A stretch of 64,000 bases of DNA from Streptomyces werraensis (GCA_014656175.1 BNBX01000017.1:1-64000); one strand, 5' to 3'; numbered from the stretch's first letter, positions 18,706 to 29,599 are shown. Notes: generated from the letters alone by a model not told the origin. Numbers and translations: made by a program.

Positions 18706-19451
18706 GCACCGGACCGGTCGACACGGCAGTGCTGCGCACCGAGTTCCGCCTCTTCCGGCGCGAACCCGCCGGCATCTTCTGGGTCGTGCTCTTCCCGGCC
18801 CTGCTGCTGGCGATCCTGGGGTCGATCCCGTCCTTCCGCGAGGCCGACCCCGCCCTCGGCGGACTGCGCCCGGTCGACGCCTATGTGCCGGTCACCCTCC
18901 TCCTCGGGCTGATCATCGGCGGACTCCAGGGGATGCCGCCCACGCTCACCGGCTACCGCGAGACGGGCATCCTGCGCCGGATGTCCACCACACCGGTCCG
19001 CCCCTCCGCCCTGCTCGCCGCGCAGATGACGGTGCTCGGCGCCGCCTCGCTGATCTCCGCGCTGCTCACCCTCGCGGTCGGCCGCCTCGCCTTCGACGTC
19101 GCCCTGCCGAGGCAGCCGCTCGGCCACCTCCTGGCGCTGCTGCTCGCCCTTGCCGCCTCCCTCGCGCTCGGCGCGCTGCTGAGCGCACTCGCCCGCACCG
19201 CGAAGATCGCCACGGCGACCGGCTCCACCGCCCTGTTCCCGGCGATGTTCACCGCAGGCGTGTGGCTTCCGGTCGAGGCCATGCCGGACCTGATGGCCGA
19301 CATCGTCGGCTGGACCCCGTTCGGCGCGGCGGCCCAGGCCCTCGACGAGGCGTCCGCGGGCCATTGGCCGGGAGTGTCGCACCTCGCCGTCACGGCGGGC
19401 TGGGCGGTGCTGCTCACCGCCGGTGCGGTGCGCTGGTTCCGCTGGGAGTGA
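18702..19451 (+). CDS. ABC-2 type exporter permease (DrrB-like)
   Basis: The 249-residue membrane protein has about six hydrophobic segments, for example GIFWVVLFPALLLAILGSI and HLLALLLALAASLALGALLSAL. Between helices 2 and 3 lies the ETGILRRMSTTPVRP stretch typical of ABC-2 permeases. The ATG overlaps the stop of the ATPase gene, so the two proteins should form one exporter. Only a few bases separate its end from the histidine kinase gene. Confidence 0.9.
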   Translation: MSTGPVDTAVLRTEFRLFRREPAGIFWVVLFPALLLAILGSIPSFREADPALGGLRPVDAYVPVTLLLGLIIGGLQGMPPTLTGYRETGILRRMSTTPVRPSALLAAQMTVLGAASLISALLTLAVGRLAFDVALPRQPLGHLLALLLALAASLALGALLSALARTAKIATATGSTALFPAMFTAGVWLPVEAMPDLMADIVGWTPFGAAAQALDEASAGHWPGVSHLAVTAGWAVLLTAGAVRWFRWE

Positions 19452-19459
19452 GGACGGGC

Positions 19460-20752
19460 GTGGCGGACACTGGTGCGATGCCGCACGCGACGGACGCGAC
19501 GAGGAACGGGTCGGGGATCGAGCAGCGGTGGGCCCTGTTCCACCGCTGGGGGCCGTACGTCCTGCTGGGCGCGGGCACCGTGCTGGCGGCGGCCACCGCC
19601 GGGCCGCTCGGCATGACCCGCGCGGAGGTGTACGCCTGCGGCGTGCTGGTCGTCGCGGCCCTCGTGCTCCAGCTGTGGTGGGAGCGGGCGTCACACGGCG
19701 CCGGGGGGCCGACACGGACGAGCGCGGTGTACTTCGCCGTCCGCATGGCGATCGGCTTCGCCCTCACCTGGATGAACCCGTTGTTCGCCTTTCAGGTGGC
19801 CGTCAACTACTGGGACGCCGGACGGCTGTTGCCGCAGCGGCTCGTCGTCCCCGGACTGGTGGCGGCGGCCGCCACGGTCGCCGGCTCGCAGAGCGGCGGG
19901 CTGCCGCCGGACGGCCCGACCGGCTGGCTGGTCTTCCTCGGGCTCGCGGCCGTCAACCTGGGACTGCTCCTGCTGTTCTCCCACCTCGCCCGTCTGGAGG
20001 AGGACCGCGCCCGCACCCAGGCGGCGACCATCGCCGAGCTCGAGCGCACCAACACGGCGTTGCAGCAGGCCCTCGACGAGAACGCCGCCCTGCACTCCCA
20101 ACTGCTGGTCCAGGCGCGGGAGGCGGGGGTCGCCGACGAGCGCCGCAGGCTCGCCGCGGAGATCCACGACACCCTGGCGCAGGGGCTGACCGGCATCATC
20201 GCCCAGCTCCAGGTCGCCGCGAACACCCCCGACCCGGCCGCCGGCCGCGACCGTCTGGACCGGGCCCTCGCCCTGGCCCGCGAGAGCCTCGGCGAGGCCC
20301 GCCGCTCCGTGCACAACCTCGCCCCCGTCGCGCTCACCGACGGCGGCCTGCCCGGCGCGCTGAGGCGGACCGTCGTCGGGTGGAGCGAACGCAGCCGTGT
20401 GAAAGCCGAGTTCACCGTCACCGGGACCGCCGAGCCGCTGCACGACGAGATGGCGGCCACCCTGCTGCGCATCGCCCAGGAGGCCCTCGCCAACACCGCG
20501 CGCCACGCGGCGGCCTCCCGCGCGGGCGTCACCCTCTCCTTCATGGGCGACGAGGTCACCCTCGACATCCGCGACGACGGCCGCGGCTTCGACCCGCTCG
20601 CCGTCCCCGCGCACACCTCCGCCGGCGGCTTCGGCCTCGGCGGCATGCGGGCCCGCGCCGAACGGGTCGCCGGGGCCCTCACGGTCGAGTCCGAGCCGGG
20701 CGGCGGCACGGCGGTCTCGGCTCGCGTACCGTTGGTCCGCCATGACCCGTGA
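19460..20752 (+). CDS. NarL-family sensor histidine kinase
   Basis: The 430-residue membrane kinase has four to five hydrophobic segments in the first 185 residues and a coiled-coil linker rich in Glu, Ala and Gln. The HisKA_3 box ERRRLAAEIHDTLAQGL contains the phospho-accepting His. The HATPase domain follows, with the N-box ALANTARHAAAS and G-boxes DIRDDGRGFD and GGFGLGGMRARAE. The GTG start at 19460 was preferred because GAGG lies seven bases upstream; an in-frame ATG at 19478 is the alternative. The end overlaps the response regulator start by 11 bp. The location after the ABC-2 exporter suggests it senses or controls the exporter's substrate. Confidence 0.9.
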   Translation: MADTGAMPHATDATRNGSGIEQRWALFHRWGPYVLLGAGTVLAAATAGPLGMTRAEVYACGVLVVAALVLQLWWERASHGAGGPTRTSAVYFAVRMAIGFALTWMNPLFAFQVAVNYWDAGRLLPQRLVVPGLVAAAATVAGSQSGGLPPDGPTGWLVFLGLAAVNLGLLLLFSHLARLEEDRARTQAATIAELERTNTALQQALDENAALHSQLLVQAREAGVADERRRLAAEIHDTLAQGLTGIIAQLQVAANTPDPAAGRDRLDRALALARESLGEARRSVHNLAPVALTDGGLPGALRRTVVGWSERSRVKAEFTVTGTAEPLHDEMAATLLRIAQEALANTARHAAASRAGVTLSFMGDEVTLDIRDDGRGFDPLAVPAHTSAGGFGLGGMRARAERVAGALTVESEPGGGTAVSARVPLVRHDP

Positions 20753-21416
20753 CACCGCCCCCGACGAGACCGACCAGGCCGTGCCCGTGATCACCCTGCT
20801 CGTCGTCGACGACCACCCCGTCGTCCGGGACGGCCTGCGCGGCATGTTCGAGTCCGCGCCCGGCTTCCGCGTGCTCGGCGAGGCGGCCGACGGCGCGGCG
20901 GCGCTCCGGCGGACGGCGGAACTGGACCCCGACGTGATCCTGATGGACCTGCGGATGCCCGGCACGGGCGGCGTGCAGGCCATCCGGGAGCTGACCCGCC
21001 GGGGCGCCCGCGCCCGGGTGCTGGTGCTGACCACGTACGACACCGACTCCGACACGCTGCCCGCGATCGAGGCGGGCGCGACCGGCTATCTCCTGAAGGA
21101 CGCCCCGCGCGAGGAGCTGTTCGCGGCCGTCCGGGCCGCGGCCGAGGGGCGTTCCGTGCTGTCCCCGGCCGTCGCCTCCCGGCTGGTGTCCGCCGTCCGC
21201 GCGCCCCGCACCCCGGGCGCGGAGCCGCTGTCCGCGCGGGAGCGGGAGGTGCTGGCGCTGGTCGCCAAGGGCACCCCCAACCGGGAGATCGCCCGCGAGC
21301 TGTTCATCAGCGAGGCCACGGTGAAGACGCACCTGACGCACATCTTCGCCAAGCTGGGCGCCAAGGACCGGGCGGCGGCCGTGGCGACGGCGTACGACCG
21401 GGGCATCCTCGGCTGA
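20742..21416 (+). CDS. NarL/FixJ-family response regulator
   Basis: The 224-residue regulator has an N-terminal receiver domain with acidic pocket VVDDHP and phospho-acceptor Asp in VILMDLRMPG. TTYDTDSD and the switch Lys in GYLLKDAP are also present. The C-terminal LuxR-type helix-turn-helix reads LSAREREVLALVAKG...ISEATVKTHLTHIFAKLG. It is the cognate partner of the overlapping kinase and probably regulates the upstream DrrAB-like exporter. Confidence 0.93.
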   Translation: MTRDTAPDETDQAVPVITLLVVDDHPVVRDGLRGMFESAPGFRVLGEAADGAAALRRTAELDPDVILMDLRMPGTGGVQAIRELTRRGARARVLVLTTYDTDSDTLPAIEAGATGYLLKDAPREELFAAVRAAAEGRSVLSPAVASRLVSAVRAPRTPGAEPLSAREREVLALVAKGTPNREIARELFISEATVKTHLTHIFAKLGAKDRAAAVATAYDRGILG

Positions 21417-21435
21417 CCGCGGGTCGCACCTCGCG

Positions 21436-23688
<2,253 letters not shown>

Positions 23689-23874
23689 CTGTCAGCCTCC
23701 CGCGGCTCGTGGGGGACGACGGCGGACAGGTGAGCCACGGCCCGTGCGGCTCCGGCCGTGGCTCCCCGGTGAGTCGTCCTCCCACAGTTCTGCCCAGAGC
23801 ACGCCTCGCACTCACGTTTCCCCGAGGGGCGGCACGGTCGTTTCCCGGAGGCGCGGCCCGTCGTTGGGTACCGC

Positions 23875-25101
23875 GTGAGGCACGTAACTGGGCGCGCACG
23901 GCGCGCGAGGGCCGCGCTGGCCGTCGTCATGACATGGGCAGGACTGCTGACCGCGACCGCCGGGTGCAGCCCGGAGGGTCCCGTCCCGGGGGCGTTCGGG
24001 CCGCCGGGACGCGGGGACGTCGTCCAGGTGTCCCCGCGCGACGGCAGCAAGGGCGTACGTCCCGGCGACCCGCTGCGGGTGCGGGTGACCGAGGGCCGGC
24101 TCGAGTCGGTGAAGGCGGTCGTGTCGCAGGACGCGCGCGAGTCACCGGTCCCGGGCCGGATCTCCGAGGACGGGCGCACCTGGAAGCCGGACGACGAACG
24201 GCTGGCGCTGGCCGCGAAGTACACCGTCGACGCGGTCGCCGTGGACGGCTCGGGACGCCGCTCCGCCCGGCACACCACGTTCACCACGCACGTCCCGGAG
24301 GAACGCTTCATCGGCTACGTCGCCCCCGAGGACCGCTCCACCGTAGGCACCGGGATGATCGTCTCCCTGGAGTTCAACCGGAAGATCAGCCGCCGCGCCG
24401 CCGTGGAACGCGCGGTCCGGGTCACCGCACGCCCCGCCGTCGAGATCCGGCCGCACTGGTTCGGCGACACCCGCCTGGACTTCCGCCCCGAGGACTACTG
24501 GAAGCCCGGCACCGAGGTCACCGTCGACCTGGACCTGCGCGACGTCGAGGGCGCGCCCGGCGTCTACGGCCTCCAGCGCCGCACCTTCACCTTCACCGTC
24601 GGCCGCAGCCAGGTGTCCGTGGTCGACGCCGCCGCGCACACCATGCGGGTGCGGCGGGACGGGGAACTGCTCGCCACCGTGCCGGTCACGGCGGGCGCGG
24701 CGAAGACGCCCACGTACAACGGCAAGATGGTGATCACCGAGATGCTCGAGGTGACCCGCATGAACAGCCGCACGGTCGGCTTCGGCGGCGAGTACGACAT
24801 CCCGGACGTCCCGCACGCCATTCGCCTGACCAGCTCCGGCACCTTCCTGCACGGCAACTACTGGGCCGCGCCCGAGGTGTTCGGCAGCGGCAACGTCAGC
24901 CACGGCTGCGTCGGCCTGCGCGACGTGAAGGGCGGCAGCGCGGACACCCCGGCGGGCTGGTTCTTCGACCGCAGCCTGATCGGCGACGTCGTCGAGGTGG
25001 TCAACAGCAAGGACCGGACCGTCGCCCCGGACAACGGACTCGGCGGCTGGAACATGAACTGGAAGGAATGGAAGGCGGGCGGCGCGGCGAACCGCCGCTG
25101 A
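23875..25101 (+). CDS. L,D-transpeptidase lipoprotein
   Basis: L,D-transpeptidases form 3-3 crosslinks in peptidoglycan or attach proteins to it at the outer face of the membrane. The 408-residue precursor has a lipoprotein signal with lipobox LTATAGC (Cys31). Ig-like domains occupy about residues 45-250 and the YkuD catalytic domain about 260-390. The active-site motif HGNY...SHGCVGLRD has its catalytic Cys at residue 345. The GTG start has only a weak ribosome-binding site but gives a complete basic n-region. A close paralogue follows in tandem at 25254. The gene is divergent from glgX. Confidence 0.92.
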   Translation: MRHVTGRARRARAALAVVMTWAGLLTATAGCSPEGPVPGAFGPPGRGDVVQVSPRDGSKGVRPGDPLRVRVTEGRLESVKAVVSQDARESPVPGRISEDGRTWKPDDERLALAAKYTVDAVAVDGSGRRSARHTTFTTHVPEERFIGYVAPEDRSTVGTGMIVSLEFNRKISRRAAVERAVRVTARPAVEIRPHWFGDTRLDFRPEDYWKPGTEVTVDLDLRDVEGAPGVYGLQRRTFTFTVGRSQVSVVDAAAHTMRVRRDGELLATVPVTAGAAKTPTYNGKMVITEMLEVTRMNSRTVGFGGEYDIPDVPHAIRLTSSGTFLHGNYWAAPEVFGSGNVSHGCVGLRDVKGGSADTPAGWFFDRSLIGDVVEVVNSKDRTVAPDNGLGGWNMNWKEWKAGGAANRR

Positions 25102-25253
25102 CCGCACCCCCTCGGCCGGGCCGTTGAACTTGGAACGGAACGGTGACAAAACCTCCGCCCCCCACGCTCCTGGCCTGTGGTTACCATTCGCCGTGTGCGC
25201 GAGAGGCGCGCTGGGGGGCCGGGTCCGGTCAGACCCGCCGAGGGGAGAAACAA

Positions 25254-26495
25254 GTGAACGTGGGGCCGATATCGGGGGCGTCGGTGGGCGCGCGGCGCGG
25301 CGGCAGGAAGCTGGCGGCGCTGGCACTCGGGGTGATGCTGGCGGTCACCGCCTGCGGCGGGGGATCGGAGACCGGGTCCGGCTCGCAGGACGGCAAGGGC
25401 AAGGGCAAGGACTCCACGGCGGCGCGCAGCACGCAGTCCGAGGCCCGGGTGACCATCGTGCCGCGCGACGGCGCCAAGTCGGTCGAGACGAGCGGTGAGC
25501 TGAAGGTGACGGCCGCCGAGGGCAAGCTCACCGAGGTCGTCGTCAAGAACGCGAAGGGCAAGGCCGTCGAGGGAGCGATATCCGGGGACGGCGCCACCTG
25601 GACGCCGTCCACCCACCTCGCCGCCGACACCGCCTACACCGTGCACGCGGTCGCCAAGGACGCCGAGGGCCGCACCACCACGCAGGACTCCCGCTTCACC
25701 ACCCTGACGCCGAAGGAGACGTTCGTCGGGCACTTCACCCCCGAGGACGGCTCCACCGTCGGCGTCGGCATGCCCTTCTCCCTCAGCTTCACCCGGGGCA
25801 TCACCAACCCCGACGACGTCGAGAAGGCCGTCCGCATCACCACCGAACCGGCCGTCGAGGTCGAGGGCCACTGGTTCGGCAACGACCGCCTGGACTTCCG
25901 CCCGCAGACGTACTGGAAGGCCGGCACCAAGGTCACCGTCGACCTGAACCTGGACGGCGTCGAGGGCCGCGACGGCGTCTACGGCGAGCAGTCCAAGCGG
26001 GTCTCCTTCACCATCGGCCGCAGCCAGATCTCCGTGGTCGACGCCAAGAAGCACACCATGAAGGTGATCCGCGACGGCAAGGTCATCAAGAAGATCAAGG
26101 TCACCACGGGCGCCCCGGGCTACGAGACCTGGAACGGCAAGATGGTCATCAGCGAGAAGCTGACGGTCACCCGGATGAACGGCGAGACGGTCGGCTACGG
26201 CGGCGAGTACGACATCAAGGACGTCCCGCACGCCATGCGCCTGTCCACCTCCGGCACCTTCATCCACGGCAACTACTGGGGCGGCGACGCCTTCGGCAAC
26301 CGCAACGCCAGCCACGGCTGCGTCGGCCTGCGCGACGTGAAGGGCGGCTGGGACAAGAAGGCCCCGGCGGCCTGGTTCTTCGACAACTCGCTGATCGGCG
26401 ACGTGGTCGAGGTCAAGAACAGCGACGACGCGGTGATCGCGCCGGACAACGGCCTCAACGGCTGGAACATGTCCTGGGAGAAGTGGAAGGCGTAG
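25254..26495 (+). CDS. L,D-transpeptidase lipoprotein, second copy
   Basis: The 413-residue paralogue of the preceding gene has lipobox LAVTAC (Cys34), followed by a Gly/Ser/Lys-rich linker and Ig-like domains. The YkuD domain carries the HGNYW...ASHGCVGLRD motif, with catalytic Cys at residue 356. The GTG start is preceded by AGGGGAG at seven bases. The intergenic gap of 152 bp suggests its own promoter. The middle of the two proteins matches closely (HWFG.DRLDFRP, YW..GT.VTVDL), indicating tandem duplication. Confidence 0.92.
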   Translation: MNVGPISGASVGARRGGRKLAALALGVMLAVTACGGGSETGSGSQDGKGKGKDSTAARSTQSEARVTIVPRDGAKSVETSGELKVTAAEGKLTEVVVKNAKGKAVEGAISGDGATWTPSTHLAADTAYTVHAVAKDAEGRTTTQDSRFTTLTPKETFVGHFTPEDGSTVGVGMPFSLSFTRGITNPDDVEKAVRITTEPAVEVEGHWFGNDRLDFRPQTYWKAGTKVTVDLNLDGVEGRDGVYGEQSKRVSFTIGRSQISVVDAKKHTMKVIRDGKVIKKIKVTTGAPGYETWNGKMVISEKLTVTRMNGETVGYGGEYDIKDVPHAMRLSTSGTFIHGNYWGGDAFGNRNASHGCVGLRDVKGGWDKKAPAAWFFDNSLIGDVVEVKNSDDAVIAPDNGLNGWNMSWEKWKA

Positions 26496-26512
26496 CGCCT
26501 GCGCTCACCCGA

Positions 26513-26546
26513 CCCACGGCCCCGGTGTCCGCACCGGGGCCGTGGG
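26513..26546 (+). terminator. Hairpin terminator after the second L,D-transpeptidase gene
   Basis: A perfect 15-bp stem (CCCACGGCCCCGGTG at 26513-26527 and its complement at 26532-26546) closes a four-base loop, 17 bp after the stop codon. There is no T-tract, as is common for Streptomyces terminators. Confidence 0.8.
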
Positions 26547-26612
26547 CGTGTCCGCGGGGTTGTGAGCCACGGCACCGGAGCGCGTACCGTTAGTCACCGT
26601 TAACCTGCTGGC

Positions 26613-27380
26613 ATGACCGTACATCTCGAAGTCGCCGAGGGCGTCGGCACGCTGCGCCTGGACCGCCCGCCCATGAACGCGCTGGACGTCGCCACGCAGG
26701 ACCGTCTGAAGGAGCTCGCCGAGGAGGCCACGCGCCGCGAGGACGTGCGCGCCGTGGTGATCTACGGCGGCGAGAAGGTGTTCGCGGCGGGCGCGGACAT
26801 CAAGGAGATGCAGGCCATGGACCACACGGCGATGGTCCTGCGCGCCCGCGCCCTCCAGGACTCCTTCACGGCCGTGGCCCGCATCCCCAAGCCGGTCGTC
26901 GCCGCCGTCACCGGCTACGCGCTCGGCGGGGGCTGCGAGCTCGCCCTGTGCGCCGACTACCGGATCGCCGGGGAGAACGCCAAGCTCGGCCAGCCGGAGA
27001 TCCTGCTCGGTCTGATCCCGGGCGCGGGCGGCACCCAGCGGCTCGCCCGGCTCATCGGCCCTTCCAAGGCCAAGGACCTGATCTTCACCGGCCGTCAGGT
27101 GCGCGCCGACGAGGCGCTCGCCCTCGGCCTGGTGGACCGTGTGGTCCCCGCCGACGAGGTCTACGCCCAAGCGCACGCCTGGGCGGCGAAGCTGGCGCAG
27201 GGGCCGGCGCTCGCGCTGCGGGCGGCCAAGGAGTCGGTCGACACCGGTCTGGAGACGGACATCGACACCGGTCTCGCGGTGGAGCGCAACTGGTTCGCGG
27301 GCCTGTTCGCCACGGAGGACCGGGAGCGGGGCATGCGCAGCTTCGTGGAGGAGGGCCCCGGCAAGGCGAAGTTCCTGTGA
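26613..27380 (+). CDS. Enoyl-CoA hydratase/isomerase (crotonase family)
   Basis: The 255-residue cytoplasmic enzyme of the crotonase fold probably hydrates 2-enoyl-CoA in fatty-acid or related beta-oxidation. Motifs are FAAGADIKEM (first oxyanion-hole backbone), ALGGGCELALCADYRIAGENAKLGQPE (second oxyanion loop with catalytic Glu) and GAGGTQRLARLIG. Length and motifs are normal for the family. No partner genes of a beta-oxidation operon are adjacent. Confidence 0.9.
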   Translation: MTVHLEVAEGVGTLRLDRPPMNALDVATQDRLKELAEEATRREDVRAVVIYGGEKVFAAGADIKEMQAMDHTAMVLRARALQDSFTAVARIPKPVVAAVTGYALGGGCELALCADYRIAGENAKLGQPEILLGLIPGAGGTQRLARLIGPSKAKDLIFTGRQVRADEALALGLVDRVVPADEVYAQAHAWAAKLAQGPALALRAAKESVDTGLETDIDTGLAVERNWFAGLFATEDRERGMRSFVEEGPGKAKFL

Positions 27381-27664
27381 CGAGCAGTTGAAATCCCCGC
27401 AAGACACTTGCAGTTGACGTCATGTCTCATCCGGCCCTCTCGGCGGTACGCATTATGGGAGCCTTAACGCACCCTTAAGCCGTGTCCGTCGAGGGGGCCC
27501 GTCGATTGCCCGAGCATCAGTCGTTTTCGCAGGTCGAGCAGGTTTTCGGAGGCATCGACCTGCCTGTGGCACATGCCGGAGGACCTGGATCGGAGGGGGG
27601 CGTACGGGGGGCGTATTCCCTCGGAACGGCCCCGGCCGCCCCGGTGGGCGGCCATGATGGGGCC

Positions 27665-28168
27665 ATGGCGGGGCTGGAGGGCATGGAACAGCCGCGGGGA
27701 GACGGACGCGCCATCGCGTCACGCTGGTCGCCGACGGTCGAGGACGAACGTGCCGTGCACGCGCTGGAGATGCACGGCGACCCCACGGAGGGTGAAGTTC
27801 CGCTCCCGTCCCTCCCCGAGTCCGCCGCCGTCGCCCGCCGGCTGGTCCAGATCGTCATCCTGCGCCGCTGGGGCCTGACCCCGAAGCTCACCGAGGACGC
27901 CGTGCTGCTCGTCTCGGAACTCGTCGGCAACGCGGTACGCCACACCGGGGCACGCGCCTTCGGCCTGCGCATGCGGCACCGCCGGGGCTGGATCCGCGTC
28001 GAGGTCCGCGACCCGTCCCGCGCCCTGCCCTGTCTGATGCCGGTGCAGGAGACGGACATCAGCGGCCGCGGCCTGTTCCTCGTCGACCAACTCGCCGACC
28101 GCTGGGGCGTCGACCTCCTCTCGCACGGCAAGACCACGTGGTTCGAGATGCGCGTGGCGGACCGCTGA
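27665..28168 (+). CDS. RsbW-like ATP-binding protein (anti-sigma factor kinase family)
   Basis: The 167-residue protein has an HATPase_c_2 domain: N-box LLVSELVGNAVRHTG, then VEVRDPSRALP, G-box DISGRGLFLVDQLADRWGVD and a final GKTTWFEM. Proteins of this kind bind or phosphorylate anti-sigma antagonists in the SigB/BldG-type partner-switching networks that are abundant in Streptomyces, but the partner is not identifiable here. The ATG at 27665 was preferred over an in-frame GTG at 27482. The extra 61 codons upstream look unconserved and Gly-rich, and I recall homologues starting MAGLEG. Start confidence is moderate. Confidence 0.78.
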   Translation: MAGLEGMEQPRGDGRAIASRWSPTVEDERAVHALEMHGDPTEGEVPLPSLPESAAVARRLVQIVILRRWGLTPKLTEDAVLLVSELVGNAVRHTGARAFGLRMRHRRGWIRVEVRDPSRALPCLMPVQETDISGRGLFLVDQLADRWGVDLLSHGKTTWFEMRVADR

Positions 28169-28215
28169 GACGCCCGCCCGCGAGGCGGACCCGGGGGCAC
28201 GCGCCACCGCCCGGC

Positions 28216-28246
28216 TTGAGTCTCCACCCGCTGGAAGGCCCACACT
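28216..28246 (+). promoter_or_regulatory. MerR-type promoter with 19-bp spacer, leaderless MerR gene
   Basis: A -35 box TTGAGT (28216-28221) and -10 box CACACT (28241-28246) are separated by 19 bp. The spacer contains the imperfect dyad CTCCACCCGCTGGAAG, as in classic CueR/ZntR-type operators. The -10 box ends seven bases before the ATG at 28254, so transcription would begin at or next to the start codon. This predicts autoregulation by the MerR protein and a leaderless transcript. Confidence 0.65.
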
Positions 28247-28253
28247 CCCCGAC

Positions 28254-29168
28254 ATGACCCACGACGGCACCGGGCTCCTCACCATCGGGGCGCTCGCCCG
28301 CGCCACCGGCCTGTCCGTGCGCACCATCCGCTACTGGTCCGACGAGGGCGCCCTGCCGCCCGTGGCGCGGTCCGCGGGCGGCTACCGGCTCTACGACGCC
28401 GGCTCCGTCGCGCGGCTGGAACTGGTCCGCACCCTGCGTGAACTGGGCCTCGGCCTCGACGACGTACGCCGGGTGCTCACCGGCGAGACCACGGTCGCCC
28501 AGGTCGCGACCGCGCACGTGGCCGCGCTGGACGCGCGGATCCGGTCGCTGAAGGTGACCCGCGCGGTGCTGTCGACCGTGGCCCGACGGGGCTCGACCGC
28601 CGAGGAGACGACCATGATGAACCGACTGGCCCGACTGTCCGCCGCCGAGCGCGCCCGCATCCTCGACGACTTCATGGCGGAGATCTTCCAGGGCCTCGAC
28701 ACCGCGGACCCCGACATCCGGCGTCGTCTGCGGTTCGCCGCGGCCGACCTGCCCGACGACCCCACCCCGGAGCAGGTGGACGCCTGGGTGGAACTGGTCG
28801 AGCTGATCCACGACCCGGAGTTCCGGACCGCCATGCGCGGGATGATCGAGTTCAACGCCGCGGACCGGGGTCCCGACGCGCCCGGCGGCAGCTCCCTGTG
28901 GTTCATGAGCCGCCTGATCCGCGGTGCCGGCGACGCCCTGCGCGACGGCGTCGAACCGGGCAGCCCCCGCGCCGCGGCCGTGCTGCGGGAGCTGATCGGC
29001 GACGCCGACCCGGCCGCCGTGCTGAAGCGCCTCGCGGCGGTGGCCGACCCCCGCCTCAACCGCTACCGCGAACTGTCCGCCGTGGTGAACGGATGGGACC
29101 GGTCCTGCGCCCACGCGGAGGAGTTCGGGTGGGTGGTCGCCGCACTGAAGGAGCGGGCCGCCGGATAA
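28254..29168 (+). CDS. MerR-family transcriptional regulator
   Basis: The 304-residue regulator has an N-terminal MerR winged-helix domain (LLTIGALARATGLSVRTIRYWSDEGALPP...GGYRLYDAGSVARLELVRTLRELG) and a dimerisation helix. A long, mostly helical C-terminal region of about 200 residues follows, with no cysteine metal-binding motif, so a metal sensor is unlikely. The ligand is unknown. Promoter geometry immediately upstream supports autoregulation. It is followed 43 bp later by the EF-hand gene, which it might influence. Confidence 0.88.
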   Translation: MTHDGTGLLTIGALARATGLSVRTIRYWSDEGALPPVARSAGGYRLYDAGSVARLELVRTLRELGLGLDDVRRVLTGETTVAQVATAHVAALDARIRSLKVTRAVLSTVARRGSTAEETTMMNRLARLSAAERARILDDFMAEIFQGLDTADPDIRRRLRFAAADLPDDPTPEQVDAWVELVELIHDPEFRTAMRGMIEFNAADRGPDAPGGSSLWFMSRLIRGAGDALRDGVEPGSPRAAAVLRELIGDADPAAVLKRLAAVADPRLNRYRELSAVVNGWDRSCAHAEEFGWVVAALKERAAG

Positions 29169-29211
29169 TCTTGCCCGCGTCAGTACCAGCATGAGAATGA
29201 GGGGCGGATCG

Positions 29212-29424
29212 GTGGCGGACATCGAGGAAGCACGCAAGCAGTTCGAGCGGATCGACACGAACGGGGACGGGTTCATCACCGCTGCCGAGTTCAAGACCGC
29301 GCTGGCCCAGGGCGGCGACTGGAACGTCACCGAGGCGGTCGCCGAGGCCATCATCAAGTCGCGGGACCTCGACGGCGACAAGCTCCTGTCCTTCGACGAG
29401 TTCTGGATCCACCTGAACAAGTAG
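29212..29424 (+). CDS. cabB: Small calmodulin-like EF-hand protein
   Basis: The 70-residue cytoplasmic protein contains two canonical 12-residue EF-hand loops, DTNGDGFITAAE and DLDGDKLLSFDE, each with Asp/Asn at the chelating positions and Glu at position 12. The length and the two-hand architecture fit the Streptomyces calcium-binding protein that I recall as CabB. The symbol is given from memory and is less certain than the family. GTG at 29212 is preceded by GAGGGG. An in-frame ATG at 29191 lacks a ribosome-binding site. A role in calcium buffering or signalling is inferred. Confidence 0.85.
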   Translation: MADIEEARKQFERIDTNGDGFITAAEFKTALAQGGDWNVTEAVAEAIIKSRDLDGDKLLSFDEFWIHLNK

Positions 29425-29467
29425 GGACGGGACCTGGAGGACCGGGGACCCGTAGGACCGGACATTC

Positions 29468-29494
29468 CCCGGCGCCGGAGTTCCCGGCGCCGGG
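29468..29494. terminator. Hairpin terminator after the EF-hand gene
   Basis: An 11-bp perfect stem (CCCGGCGCCGG at 29468-29478 and its complement at 29484-29494) with a five-base loop lies 43 bp after the EF-hand stop codon. It has no T-tract. Confidence 0.7.
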
Positions 29495-29579
29495 AATCCG
29501 CGCGGACGCCGCGCAGGGGCCGTACGGGCGAAAAGCGCCCGGAATGGTCCGCCCCCGCCCGGGGTTGGTGTCGATGATG

Positions 29580-29599
29580 GAGGTTTCCCCGGAAACCTC
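29580..29599. promoter_or_regulatory. Palindromic operator candidate upstream of the F420-type reductase gene
   Basis: GAGGTTTCC-CC-GGAAACCTC is a perfect palindrome with nine-base arms, located 38 bp upstream of the ATG at 29638. Its A/T-containing arms stand out from the GC-rich surroundings. The position fits a repressor site over a promoter. No adjacent gene is an obvious cognate regulator. Confidence 0.5.

Noticed and set aside
27414..27456. Sigma-70-like promoter TTGACG ... CATTAT upstream of the RsbW-like gene
   Set aside because: The boxes are about 31 bp apart, far beyond a usable spacer.
27482..27664. N-terminal extension of the RsbW-like protein from a GTG at 27482
   Set aside because: The 61 extra residues are Gly-rich and not part of the ATPase domain; ATG 27665 gives the expected N-terminus. 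Kept as an alternative in the feature entry.
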